Positions 7,984 through 15,939 of a stretch of DNA of 64,000 nucleotides are shown here, piece after piece. Source of the DNA: RAM1 sp041905405. GTDB taxonomy: Bacteria; Pseudomonadota; Gammaproteobacteria; Burkholderiales; Burkholderiaceae_C. The stretch covers positions 186,001 through 250,000 of the forward strand of contig JAYRLC010000002.1 of the NCBI GenBank assembly GCA_041905405.1, given 5' to 3'. The notes below the pieces were generated by a model that was given only the letters and a program-made list of their open reading frames with translations, did not search any database and had not been told where the DNA came from. The position numbers and the translations under genes were made by a program. How positions within the stretch are numbered: position 1 is the first letter of the stretch; each line of letters begins with the position of its first letter.

Positions 7984-8577
7984 ATGAAGTTCAAGATGGC
8001 GCCGAACTCGCTGTTCGCCATCCTGCTGCGCTCGCCCTGGTGGATCAGCTTTGCGATTGCCGCCGTGTTCGTGGCCGCGTCCCGGGCCTTGCTGCCCGAC
8101 GCCTACTGGATATTCGGTGCGCTGGGGGGCTTGCCGATCACCATCATTGGCTGCATCGCCCTGTGGCAGCAGTTGCGCGCGCCCAGCGCAAAACAGTCCG
8201 AAGCCGTGCTGTCCGCCGTCTCGGCCATGTCGTGGCGTGACTTCGCCGACGCGCTGGAGCGCGCCTGGCAGCGCGACGGCTATGCCGTCGAACGCGTGCA
8301 GGGTGGCAACAGTTCGGCCGATTTCGTGCTGACGCGCCAGGGCCGCACCACGGTCGTGGCCGCCAAACGCTGGAAAGCCGCCAAGCCCGGCGTGGAGTCG
8401 CTGCAGGACCTGCACGCCGCCATGCGCGAGCGTGACGCCAGCGAATGCCAGTTCGTCACGCTGGGCGCGCTGAGCGACAACGCCCTGCGCTACGCCCGTG
8501 CCCACAACGTCAAGCTGGTCGAACCGCCCGCACTGGCGTTGCTGCTGCGCGACCTGCCCGCAACAGCCAGGCCTTGA
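7984..8577 (+). CDS. Membrane-anchored Mrr-like restriction-endonuclease-fold protein
   Basis: This 197-residue protein has two N-terminal transmembrane helices (about residues 17-35 and 42-62) and a cytoplasmic Mrr_cat-like domain (about 80-190). The domain contains the helix SWRDFADALERAWQRDGYAV, the first acidic motif in GGNSSADFVL and the lysine of VVAAKRWK. In active Mrr-type nucleases the last motif is usually Q/E-x-K; here the glutamine position is alanine, so nuclease activity may be weak or absent. Its 3' end overlaps the convergent cyclase gene by 68 bases. The family is annotated as restriction endonuclease, but two membrane helices and no methylase nearby argue against classical restriction. 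Confidence 0.75.
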   Translation: MKFKMAPNSLFAILLRSPWWISFAIAAVFVAASRALLPDAYWIFGALGGLPITIIGCIALWQQLRAPSAKQSEAVLSAVSAMSWRDFADALERAWQRDGYAVERVQGGNSSADFVLTRQGRTTVVAAKRWKAAKPGVESLQDLHAAMRERDASECQFVTLGALSDNALRYARAHNVKLVEPPALALLLRDLPATARP

Positions 8578-9748
8578 CGCTGCCGCAGTCGCGCAGCTGC
8601 AGGCAGGGCACGGCGTCGAACGCAAAGCGGTCTGCCGACTGCATGAACACGGCCCCGCTGACCAGCGTCGCGCCCGGCGGCGCGACTGACTCCAGCCGGC
8701 TGGCCACGTTGACCGTGTCGCCCCAGGCGTCGTACAGCGGCCTGCGCTTGCCGATCACGCCGGCCACCGCCGGCCCGGCGTGGATGCCGATGCGCACCTG
8801 CAGGTCCGTCCCGTTGGCGCGGTTGTAGTCCACCAGGGATTCGTGCATGGCCAGCGCCAGGTCACATAGCCCGCCGCTGCCGTCGTGCGCGACAGCCATA
8901 TAGCCGTCGCCCAGCGTCTTGATCTTTTCGACGCCATGCTGGCGCACCAGCTCGTCGAAGCGCGAGAAGACCTGGTTGAGCATCATCACCAGCGCATCGG
9001 GCGGCAGGCGGCTCGCGTAACGGGTGAAACCGGCGATGTCGGCGAACAGCACGCCCAGGTTGCCGTACTTCACCGCGGGCACATGGCCGTCGCGCTTGAG
9101 CTGCTCAGCCACCATGGGGGGCAGCACGTCGTACAGCACCTGGTCGGCGCGCACGCGCTCGGCTTCGGCCCGCTGTGCCTCGGCATACAGCGCGTGGCTG
9201 CGCGACAGCATGAGCCGGTCCAGTTCGATGCACAGCACCACCACGCAGAACGGGTTGACCAGCGCGGACACGGTGGCCACGACGTCACCGTGCGCACCGA
9301 TCCAGGCCGCCACGCCCAGTGCCATGAAGCTCGCCACGTACAGCGGCCGGCGCACGGGCCGCGGCGTGCAGATGACGGCGGCCACAAACGTGCTGCCCGC
9401 CGCATACAGCGACAGGTCGCCGGTCAGCACGCCGTCTGCCAGGCCGACCCAGGTGGTCATGGCCATGAAGGCAGCGCAGAACAGGTACAGCGGCCATTCG
9501 CGGTTGCCCAGACGGGGCAGAAGCCAGCGGTCGGCCAGAACGACAGCGACGCAGACGGTCCAGGCGGTGAGCTGCCAGGCCAGCAGCCACAGGAAGCCGC
9601 GGTCTGCCACCCAGCTGTCGCCGCGAAAGTACGGCGCGTTGGCCGCCAGCGCCGCGGGCGGCAGCAGGCAGGCCACGGCCTTGCAATAGCGGACCGCCAG
9701 ATTCCAGCTTCTGGACGCGAGCCATTCCCGGAACGCCTGTTCCTGCAT
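8510..9748 (-). CDS. Membrane adenylate/guanylate cyclase (class III)
   Basis: This 412-residue protein has about six transmembrane helices (residues about 20-175) and a class III nucleotide cyclase catalytic domain (about 215-390). Metal-binding aspartates are seen in LFADIAGFTRY and TLGDGYMAVA; the specificity lysine in KIKTLGDG and aspartate in YDAWGDTVN favour ATP over GTP, so cAMP is the probable product. The transition-state NVASRLE motif is intact. The ATG at 9748 follows AGGGAGG; a longer frame upstream has no support. It overlaps the Mrr-like gene tail to tail. The input sensed by the membrane part is unknown. Confidence 0.88.
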   Translation of the reverse strand: MQEQAFREWLASRSWNLAVRYCKAVACLLPPAALAANAPYFRGDSWVADRGFLWLLAWQLTAWTVCVAVVLADRWLLPRLGNREWPLYLFCAAFMAMTTWVGLADGVLTGDLSLYAAGSTFVAAVICTPRPVRRPLYVASFMALGVAAWIGAHGDVVATVSALVNPFCVVVLCIELDRLMLSRSHALYAEAQRAEAERVRADQVLYDVLPPMVAEQLKRDGHVPAVKYGNLGVLFADIAGFTRYASRLPPDALVMMLNQVFSRFDELVRQHGVEKIKTLGDGYMAVAHDGSGGLCDLALAMHESLVDYNRANGTDLQVRIGIHAGPAVAGVIGKRRPLYDAWGDTVNVASRLESVAPPGATLVSGAVFMQSADRFAFDAVPCLQLRDCGSVKAWLLRAGRAAATPVRAVRPA

Positions 9749-9803
9749 CTGAAACCTCCCTGGTTTTTTGTGTGCGCGCGAAGTATAGGCGCGCACCGGC
9801 AAA

Positions 9804-9828
9804 GAAAAACGCGCCCGAAGGCGCGTTT
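9804..9828 (-). terminator. Rho-independent terminator after gap
   Basis: A perfect 9-bp stem (9807-9815 paired with 9820-9828, AAACGCGCC against GGCGCGTTT) has a 4-base loop. On the minus strand it is followed by a short T run, and it lies about 27 bases past the gap stop codon. This is where transcription of tkt-gap should end. Confidence 0.75.
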
Positions 9829-9854
9829 GTGCAGGGAATTCCCGGGGGGCTTGC

Positions 9855-10853
<999 letters not shown>

Positions 10854-10886
10854 GGTCTGTCTCTCCAGGGGATGATTGAAAAACTC

Positions 10887-12929
10887 TTACTTGCGCAGCG
10901 CCGCGCGCACGGTGTCGGCGACGTTTTCGGGCGTGAAGCCGAAGTGCTTGAACAGCACAGGCGCCGGGGCCGATTCGCCGTAGGTGTCGATGCCCACGAC
11001 GGCGGCGCAGCCGTACTTCCACCAGCCGTCGGTGACGCCCATTTCCACGGCAATGCGCGGCGTGCCGGCAGGCAGCACACTGGCTTTGTACGCCATGGTC
11101 TGCTTGTCGAAGGTGGTGGTGGACGGCATGGACACGACGCGCACGGCGATCTTCTGCGCGGCCAGCTGTTCCTGCGCTTTCAGCGCCAGCTGCACTTCGG
11201 AGCCCGTCGCGATGATGACGGCCTGCGCCTTTTTCTTCAGGCCGACGTCGGCCGGCTCGGACAGCACGTAGGCACCGCGGCTGATGTCGCCCAGGTCGCG
11301 CTTGGGCGCGTAGGGCAGGTTCTGGCGGCTGAGCAGCAGCGCCGTGGGCTTGTTCTGGTTCTGCAGCGCCACGGCCCAGGCCACGGCGGTTTCGGCCGTG
11401 TCGCCGGGACGCCAGACGTCCAGGTTGGGGATCAGGCGCAGGCTGGCGGCATGCTCGATGGACTGGTGCGTGGGGCCGTCCTCGCCCAGGCCGATGGAGT
11501 CGTGCGTGAACACGTGCACCACGCGCAGCTTCATGAGAGCGGCCATGCGGATGGCGTTGCGGCTGTAGTCGCTGAAGGTCAGGAACGTGCCGCCGTAGGG
11601 GATGTAGCCGCCGTGCAGCGCCACGCCGTTCATGATCGCGGCCATGCCGAATTCGCGCACGCCGTAGTTGATGTGGCGGCCGACTTTTCCATCCTCGGAC
11701 AGCTTGATCTCACCGGCCAGGTCCACCCGGAGCGCCGGCGTCGACTTGGTGTTGGTCAGGTTGGAGCCCGTCAGGTCGGCGCTGCCGCCCAGCAGTTCGG
11801 GCAGCGCGGCGGTGAAGGATTCGAGCGCGAGCTGCGACGCCTTGCGCGAAGCGACCGTCTCGGCCTTGGCATGCGCGCCGACGGCGGCGTCCACGGCCAC
11901 CTGGGCAAACTGCTTGGGCAGGTCGCCCTTCATGCGGCGCACGAATTCGGCGGCCAGGTCGGGGAAGGCTTTTTTGTAGTCGGCGAATTTCGCGTCCCAC
12001 GCGGCTTCTGCTTTCTTGCCGGCGGCCTTGGCATCCCAGTCACCGTACACCGCGTCGGGCAGCTCGAACGGCGCGTGCGGCCAGCCGATGGCCGTGCGGG
12101 TCAGCGCGATCTCGTCGGCACCCAGCGGCTCGCCGTGGGCCTTGGCCGTGTTGGCGCGGTTGGGGCTGCCCTTGCCGATGTGGGTCTTGCAGATGATGAG
12201 CGTGGGGGCGTCGGCCTTGTTCTTGGCATCAGCAATCGCGCGGTCCACGGCGTCCACGTCGTGGCCGTCGATGGGGCCGATGACGTTCCAGCCATAGGCC
12301 GCAAAGCGCAGCGCCGTGTTGTCGATGAACCAGGGCTGCACCTGGCCGTCGATGGAGATGCCGTTGTCGTCGTACAGCGCGATCAGCTTGTTGAGCTTCC
12401 AGGCGCCGGCCAGCGCGCAGGCTTCGTGGCTGATGCCTTCCATCAGGCAGCCGTCGCCCATGAACACGTAGGTGTGATGGTCCACGATGGTGTGGTCCAC
12501 ATCACCGTTCTTACGGTTGAACTCTTTGGCCATCAGCTTTTCGGCGAGCGCCATGCCCACGGCGTTGGTGATGCCCTGGCCCAGCGGGCCTGTGGTGGTT
12601 TCCACGCCCGGGGTGATGCCGAATTCGGGATGGCCGGCCGTCTTGCTGTGCAGCTGGCGGAAGTTCTTGAGCTCGCCGATGGGCAGGTCGTAGCCGGTCA
12701 GGTGCAGCAGCGCATAGATCAGCATGGAGCCGTGGCCGTTGGACAGCACGAAGCGGTCGCGGTCGGCCCACTGCGGGTTGGTGGGGTTGTGGCGCAGGTG
12801 GCGGCCCCACAGCGCGACGGCCATGTCGGCCATGCCCATGGGGGCGCCGGGGTGTCCGGAGTTGGCTTGTTGAACGGCGTCCATGGCGAGCGCGCGGATC
12901 GCGTTTGCCATCAGGGAGGTATTGGCCAT
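10887..12929 (-). CDS. tkt: Transketolase
   Basis: This 680-residue thiamine-diphosphate enzyme of the pentose phosphate (and, where present, Calvin) cycle begins MANTSLMANAIRALAMDAV. It contains the SGHPGAPMGMADMA phosphate-binding motif, the ThDP motif GDGCLMEGISHEA (about residues 155-185), the pyrimidine-domain glutamate region, and DSIGLGEDGPTHQ. A TAAAAT sequence on the minus strand (12965-12970) inside the end of hipA could be its -10 element. The start is only 38 bases below the hipA stop, so read-through from hipBA is also possible. Confidence 0.97.
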   Translation of the reverse strand: MANTSLMANAIRALAMDAVQQANSGHPGAPMGMADMAVALWGRHLRHNPTNPQWADRDRFVLSNGHGSMLIYALLHLTGYDLPIGELKNFRQLHSKTAGHPEFGITPGVETTTGPLGQGITNAVGMALAEKLMAKEFNRKNGDVDHTIVDHHTYVFMGDGCLMEGISHEACALAGAWKLNKLIALYDDNGISIDGQVQPWFIDNTALRFAAYGWNVIGPIDGHDVDAVDRAIADAKNKADAPTLIICKTHIGKGSPNRANTAKAHGEPLGADEIALTRTAIGWPHAPFELPDAVYGDWDAKAAGKKAEAAWDAKFADYKKAFPDLAAEFVRRMKGDLPKQFAQVAVDAAVGAHAKAETVASRKASQLALESFTAALPELLGGSADLTGSNLTNTKSTPALRVDLAGEIKLSEDGKVGRHINYGVREFGMAAIMNGVALHGGYIPYGGTFLTFSDYSRNAIRMAALMKLRVVHVFTHDSIGLGEDGPTHQSIEHAASLRLIPNLDVWRPGDTAETAVAWAVALQNQNKPTALLLSRQNLPYAPKRDLGDISRGAYVLSEPADVGLKKKAQAVIIATGSEVQLALKAQEQLAAQKIAVRVVSMPSTTTFDKQTMAYKASVLPAGTPRIAVEMGVTDGWWKYGCAAVVGIDTYGESAPAPVLFKHFGFTPENVADTVRAALRK

Positions 12930-12967
12930 CGGGAAGGGCTCCGGGGTGTGCGGGAAAACCCGGGATT

Positions 12968-14323
12968 TTACCCAGCCCGCCGGATTTCCTTGACCAGCTC
13001 GGGGCTGGCGATGTCCTCCAGTTTGCGGAAGGCCGTGTGCACCTTGTCGATCAGCTCGCCCGGCGCGCCGGACTGCTCGAACACGGTGACCCACTGGCGC
13101 GCGCCACCCCAGACCCGCGCCAGCACCTCGATCGCCTGGCGCCGGTCCAGCGCGAACGCTTCGTGCCGGGTCATGGCGTTGTCCAGGGTGGCGGCCTTGC
13201 CCTGCTCGCCCACGCCCAGGTGCAGCAGACGGTCGTGCGCCACGCCGGGGCGCGGCACCACGTCGTACAGCGGGCTCAAGCCCCAGCCCTGGGTGCGCGG
13301 GTCGCGCGTGAAGCCGTGGTTGCGCAGGTGGTCGTCGTCGTTGCTGACAAAGATGTTGAACGCCATGCGCGCGAACAGCTCGCGGTTGTCGGCCCGCACA
13401 CGCTCGACCTGCACGTGGCGGCGGATGGCCTGGGCGATCTCGACATAGCTGCGGTTGCGCGCGTCAAATTCGTCGCAGGCCAGCAGGGTCAGGGCGCTGG
13501 CGAACGGCAGGCGGCGCTCGGCCAAACCGTCGCCGGGCAGTGTGTCGTGCAGCACCACGTCATCGGCCGGTGGCGTGCCCGGCGCGCACCAGTAGCGGTC
13601 GAAGCGCCGCACCAGCAGCACCGGCGTGCCGCCCACATCCACGGCCTTGGCGTCGGGCACATCCAGCCCACATTCGCGCGCGAGCTTGAGCGTGGCGACC
13701 TCGGCCGTGGCCATGTCGAACGGGTCGCCGCGGCTCGGAAATTTGGCCAGCCACAGCAGGCCCGTTTCATCGCGCACAGCGGCCTTGGGCCGCGCGCCGC
13801 CCGCGCCGGGGCCCGAGCCAAAGAAGTCGGTCATGCGCGTGGGAATTTCTTCCCCCTGCTCGATGCGCTCCGCCGTTTCGAGCATGTAGTCCAGCGAGTG
13901 CACCTCGTTCACGCCGCGCGTGGGGGGCGCGTCCAGCGAGTCGCGCACGTCCAGCGCGCCGACACGGTCGCTGCCCGCTTCCAGCAGGTAGACAGATTCG
14001 GGCAGGCTGTTGGCCGGCACCTTGCGGCGCGCCTCGATCACGCGGCGGCCCCAGGCGTCGGGCGCGGCGTCGCGGATGCCGCCGAACAGCGGCAGGCCGC
14101 CCACCGGCATCATTTCGGTGCCACGCACGCGGTCCACGTCGTCCAGCGCCAGGCTGACCGGGTCCACCGGGAACCGCCCCGGCCGCTCCAGGTAGCGCAG
14201 GCCATAGGCAAAGCTGCTGGCCACGACCTCTTCGCCCTCTTCGGTCAGCGTCAAGCGGCCAGCCGGCACGAAGCCGCCGTCCAGGTGGGCAAAGGCGTAG
14301 AGCTGGCGTTGCTGGGCGGCCAT
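12968..14323 (-). CDS. hipA: HipA-type serine/threonine kinase toxin
   Basis: This 451-residue HipA-family kinase is the toxin of a type II module. HipA from E. coli inactivates glutamyl-tRNA synthetase by phosphorylation; other branches have other targets. Visible features are a glycine-rich nucleotide-binding loop (residues 169-180, GSGPGAGGARPK), the ATP lysine (K194 in LWLAKFP), the catalytic SNDDDHLRNH (probable D330 and N335) and the metal-binding aspartate in LSPLYDVVP (D354). All key positions look intact. It follows hipB after 13 bases and precedes tkt by 38. The target cannot be predicted. Confidence 0.9.
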   Translation of the reverse strand: MAAQQRQLYAFAHLDGGFVPAGRLTLTEEGEEVVASSFAYGLRYLERPGRFPVDPVSLALDDVDRVRGTEMMPVGGLPLFGGIRDAAPDAWGRRVIEARRKVPANSLPESVYLLEAGSDRVGALDVRDSLDAPPTRGVNEVHSLDYMLETAERIEQGEEIPTRMTDFFGSGPGAGGARPKAAVRDETGLLWLAKFPSRGDPFDMATAEVATLKLARECGLDVPDAKAVDVGGTPVLLVRRFDRYWCAPGTPPADDVVLHDTLPGDGLAERRLPFASALTLLACDEFDARNRSYVEIAQAIRRHVQVERVRADNRELFARMAFNIFVSNDDDHLRNHGFTRDPRTQGWGLSPLYDVVPRPGVAHDRLLHLGVGEQGKAATLDNAMTRHEAFALDRRQAIEVLARVWGGARQWVTVFEQSGAPGELIDKVHTAFRKLEDIASPELVKEIRRAG

Positions 14324-14336
14324 CAGCGTGTTCCGT

Positions 14337-14678
14337 TCAGAAGTCCAGCTCGCCCAGCTGGCGCGGCGTCATGACGCGCACGCGGCGCGTGGCCTCGGCG
14401 CTTTGCAGCGCGACCAGGGACGGGTCGCTTTCCTGCAACAGGCTCAAGAGCGTCGCGCCCGGCGCGATGGCGTCCAGGTAGCGCAGCACCTGGCCCAGCG
14501 ACTGGCGCGGGTCGCCGCGCTCCACGCGGCCGGCCGTCACGCGCGACATGCCGGCACGCGTGGCGGCGTCGGACTGGCGCAGCTGGCGCGCCTTGCGCAG
14601 GCGGGCCAGGCGTTCGCCCAGCTGCTGGGCCTGCAGGCGCAGCGGTTCGGACAGGGTGGCGGCTTCGTCGTACTTCAT
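14337..14678 (-). CDS. hipB: HipB-type XRE-family antitoxin and repressor
   Basis: This 113-residue protein has an XRE helix-turn-helix at about residues 20-75 (LGERLARLRKARQLRQSDA, then AGMSRVTAGRVERGD) and a C-terminal tail likely to contact HipA. It is the first gene of the hipBA pair. HipB proteins neutralise HipA and repress their own promoter by binding paired operators. Palindromes matching such operators lie immediately upstream (14691-14780). Some homologues are annotated only as helix-turn-helix regulators; the adjacency to an intact hipA supports the antitoxin role. Confidence 0.88.
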   Translation of the reverse strand: MKYDEAATLSEPLRLQAQQLGERLARLRKARQLRQSDAATRAGMSRVTAGRVERGDPRQSLGQVLRYLDAIAPGATLLSLLQESDPSLVALQSAEATRRVRVMTPRQLGELDF

Positions 14679-14690
14679 GTTGCTGATTAT

Positions 14691-14713
14691 GATCCTTAAG
14701 TCGCTTAAGGATC
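14691..14713. promoter_or_regulatory. Putative HipB operator O1 (perfect palindrome)
   Basis: GATCCTTAAG and CTTAAGGATC form a perfect 10-bp inverted repeat around a 3-base centre, 13 bases above the hipB start codon. It sits just downstream of the putative -10 element at 14720-14725, so a bound dimer would block initiation. The outer ATCC/GGAT pairs recall the E. coli HipB operator, though the spacing differs. Confidence 0.6.
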
Positions 14714-14715
14714 AA

Positions 14716-14753
14716 TTTCATTATCTTTGCGTGTTGCTGAAATGATAATGAAA
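14716..14753. repeat. Inverted repeat spanning the hipBA promoter
   Basis: TTTCATTATC (14716-14725) and GATAATGAAA (14744-14753) are perfect 10-bp inverted arms separated by 18 bases. They contain the proposed -10 and -35 elements of hipB, so this may be a second regulator site or a DNA structure affecting the promoter. It is AT-rich in a GC-rich setting. Confidence 0.5.
14720..14748 (-). promoter_or_regulatory. Putative hipBA promoter
   Basis: Read on the minus strand, TTATCA (14748-14743) and GATAAT (14725-14720) are 17 bases apart, a reasonable sigma-70 pair. The start point would fall near the perfect palindrome at 14691-14713. The -35 match is only moderate. Confidence 0.45.
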
Positions 14754-14758
14754 GCAGC

Positions 14759-14780
14759 CCTTATCGGGTTAAGGATCAAT
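14759..14780. promoter_or_regulatory. Putative HipB operator O2
   Basis: CCTTA and TAAGG (14759-14763 and 14770-14774) flank a 6-base centre. The right half TTAAGGATCAAT (14769-14780) repeats exactly the sequence at 14705-14716, 64 bases away, about six helical turns. That spacing would place two bound dimers on the same DNA face. The site also lies upstream of speD. Confidence 0.5.
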
Positions 14781-14848
14781 CTCACAAGCATAGACAGAGG
14801 TCGGCGGCTGCGGTGTCAGCCAAAGCCGCATCGTCTACATTCAGGCGG

Positions 14849-15226
14849 ATGCAAGGCCTTCACCTGACCGCCGACCTGTACCAGTGCCGCTGCGACGCAG
14901 CCTGGCTGACCGACGCGGACCGGCTGGGCGCCTGGTGCGTGCAGGCCGTGCAGGCCAGCGGGCTGCAGCCGGTGAACCAGCTGTTCCACACCTTTCCAGC
15001 CACGCCGCGCGGGCCCGGCGGCATCACGGCCACGGTGCTGCTGGCCGAATCGCACCTGTGCGTGCACACCTGGCCCGAGGAACGCGCCGTGACGCTGGAC
15101 GTGTACGTCTGCAACTTCAACGGCGACCATTCCGCCAAAGCCCGCGCGCTGATGGACGCGCTGGTGGCGCGCTTTGTGCCCGAATGGACGGAGCAGCGGT
15201 CGCTGGACCGGGGGGATGCGGCATGA
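14849..15226 (+). CDS. speD: S-adenosylmethionine decarboxylase proenzyme
   Basis: This 125-residue bacterial class 1B SpeD makes decarboxylated S-adenosylmethionine, the aminopropyl donor for polyamine synthesis. The self-processing site is in LLAESHLCVHTWPE, with cleavage expected between E67 and S68 to yield the pyruvoyl group. The histidine and downstream cysteine of the motif are also present. I chose ATG 14849, preceded by CAGGCGG; a GTG at 14813 would add 12 poorly conserved residues. The stop overlaps the murU start by ATGA. The matching aminopropyltransferase is probably the membrane SpeE-like gene at 19914-21443. Confidence 0.9.
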   Translation: MQGLHLTADLYQCRCDAAWLTDADRLGAWCVQAVQASGLQPVNQLFHTFPATPRGPGGITATVLLAESHLCVHTWPEERAVTLDVYVCNFNGDHSAKARALMDALVARFVPEWTEQRSLDRGDAA

Positions 15227-15939
15227 CGGGCTCGAACGCGAAGGCCCAGGCCCTGATCCTGGCGGCGGGGCGCGGCGAACGCATGCGGCCGCTGACCGAT
15301 GCTCGCCCCAAGCCCCTGCTCGAAGTGCGCGGCAAGCCGCTGATGCAGTGGCCCATGGAAGCGCTGGCCGCCGGCGGCTTTGCCCGCCAGCTGGCCAACA
15401 CGGCCTGGCTGGGCGAGCAGATCGAGCAGCGCTACGGCGACCGGCTCACCTATTCACACGAAGGCCGCGACTTCGGCGGCGCGCTGGAGACGGCCGGTGG
15501 CGTCGTGCGCGCGCTGCCATTGCTGGACGAAATTTTCTGGGTGCTGGCCGGCGACGTGTACGTGCCGGGCTTCGCGTTCACGCAGGCGGCCGTGGACCGT
15601 TTCATTGCCAGCGGCAAGCTGGGGCACCTCTGGCTCGTGCCCAACCCGCCGCACAACCCCAAGGGCGACTTCGGCCTGTCGCCCGACGGGTTGGCCCTGA
15701 ACCTGCCCAGGGATGCCGACGGCAAATACACGTTCTCCACCATCGCCCTGTACCGCCGCGCGCTGTTCGCACCACCGAACAGCGACATTCCCGCCGGCAA
15801 CCCGTCAGGGGTGAAAGCCCCGCTGGCCCCGTTGCTGCGCGTCGCGATGGACAATGCACAGATCACCGCCGAGCTGTACACCGGCCCCTGGACCGATGTC
15901 GGCACGCCCGAGCGGCTGGCCCAACTGAACACGCCATGA
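15223..15939 (+). CDS. murU: N-acetylmuramate-1-phosphate uridylyltransferase-type nucleotidyltransferase
   Basis: This 238-residue sugar-1-phosphate nucleotidyltransferase has the pyrophosphorylase signature ALILAAGRGERMRPLT, KPLLEVRGKPLMQW, the metal-site segment WVLAGDVYVPGF and the closing YTGPWTDVGTPERL. These match MurU, which uses UTP to make UDP-MurNAc in peptidoglycan recycling. Mannose-1-phosphate guanylyltransferase is the usual alternative annotation. It overlaps speD and pepP by ATGA on both sides, so all three are translationally coupled. Its pathway partner AmgK lies 20 kb away at 36821, whereas the two are adjacent in Pseudomonas. Confidence 0.82.
   Translation: MTGSNAKAQALILAAGRGERMRPLTDARPKPLLEVRGKPLMQWPMEALAAGGFARQLANTAWLGEQIEQRYGDRLTYSHEGRDFGGALETAGGVVRALPLLDEIFWVLAGDVYVPGFAFTQAAVDRFIASGKLGHLWLVPNPPHNPKGDFGLSPDGLALNLPRDADGKYTFSTIALYRRALFAPPNSDIPAGNPSGVKAPLAPLLRVAMDNAQITAELYTGPWTDVGTPERLAQLNTP

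Noticed and set aside
7984..8577. A type IV restriction system
   Set aside because: A single short protein with two membrane helices and an altered catalytic motif, with no partner gene, is not enough to claim restriction.
14813..14848. GTG at 14813 as the speD start
   Set aside because: It adds 12 residues without family similarity, while ATG 14849 has CAGGCGG before it and gives the usual SpeD N-terminus.
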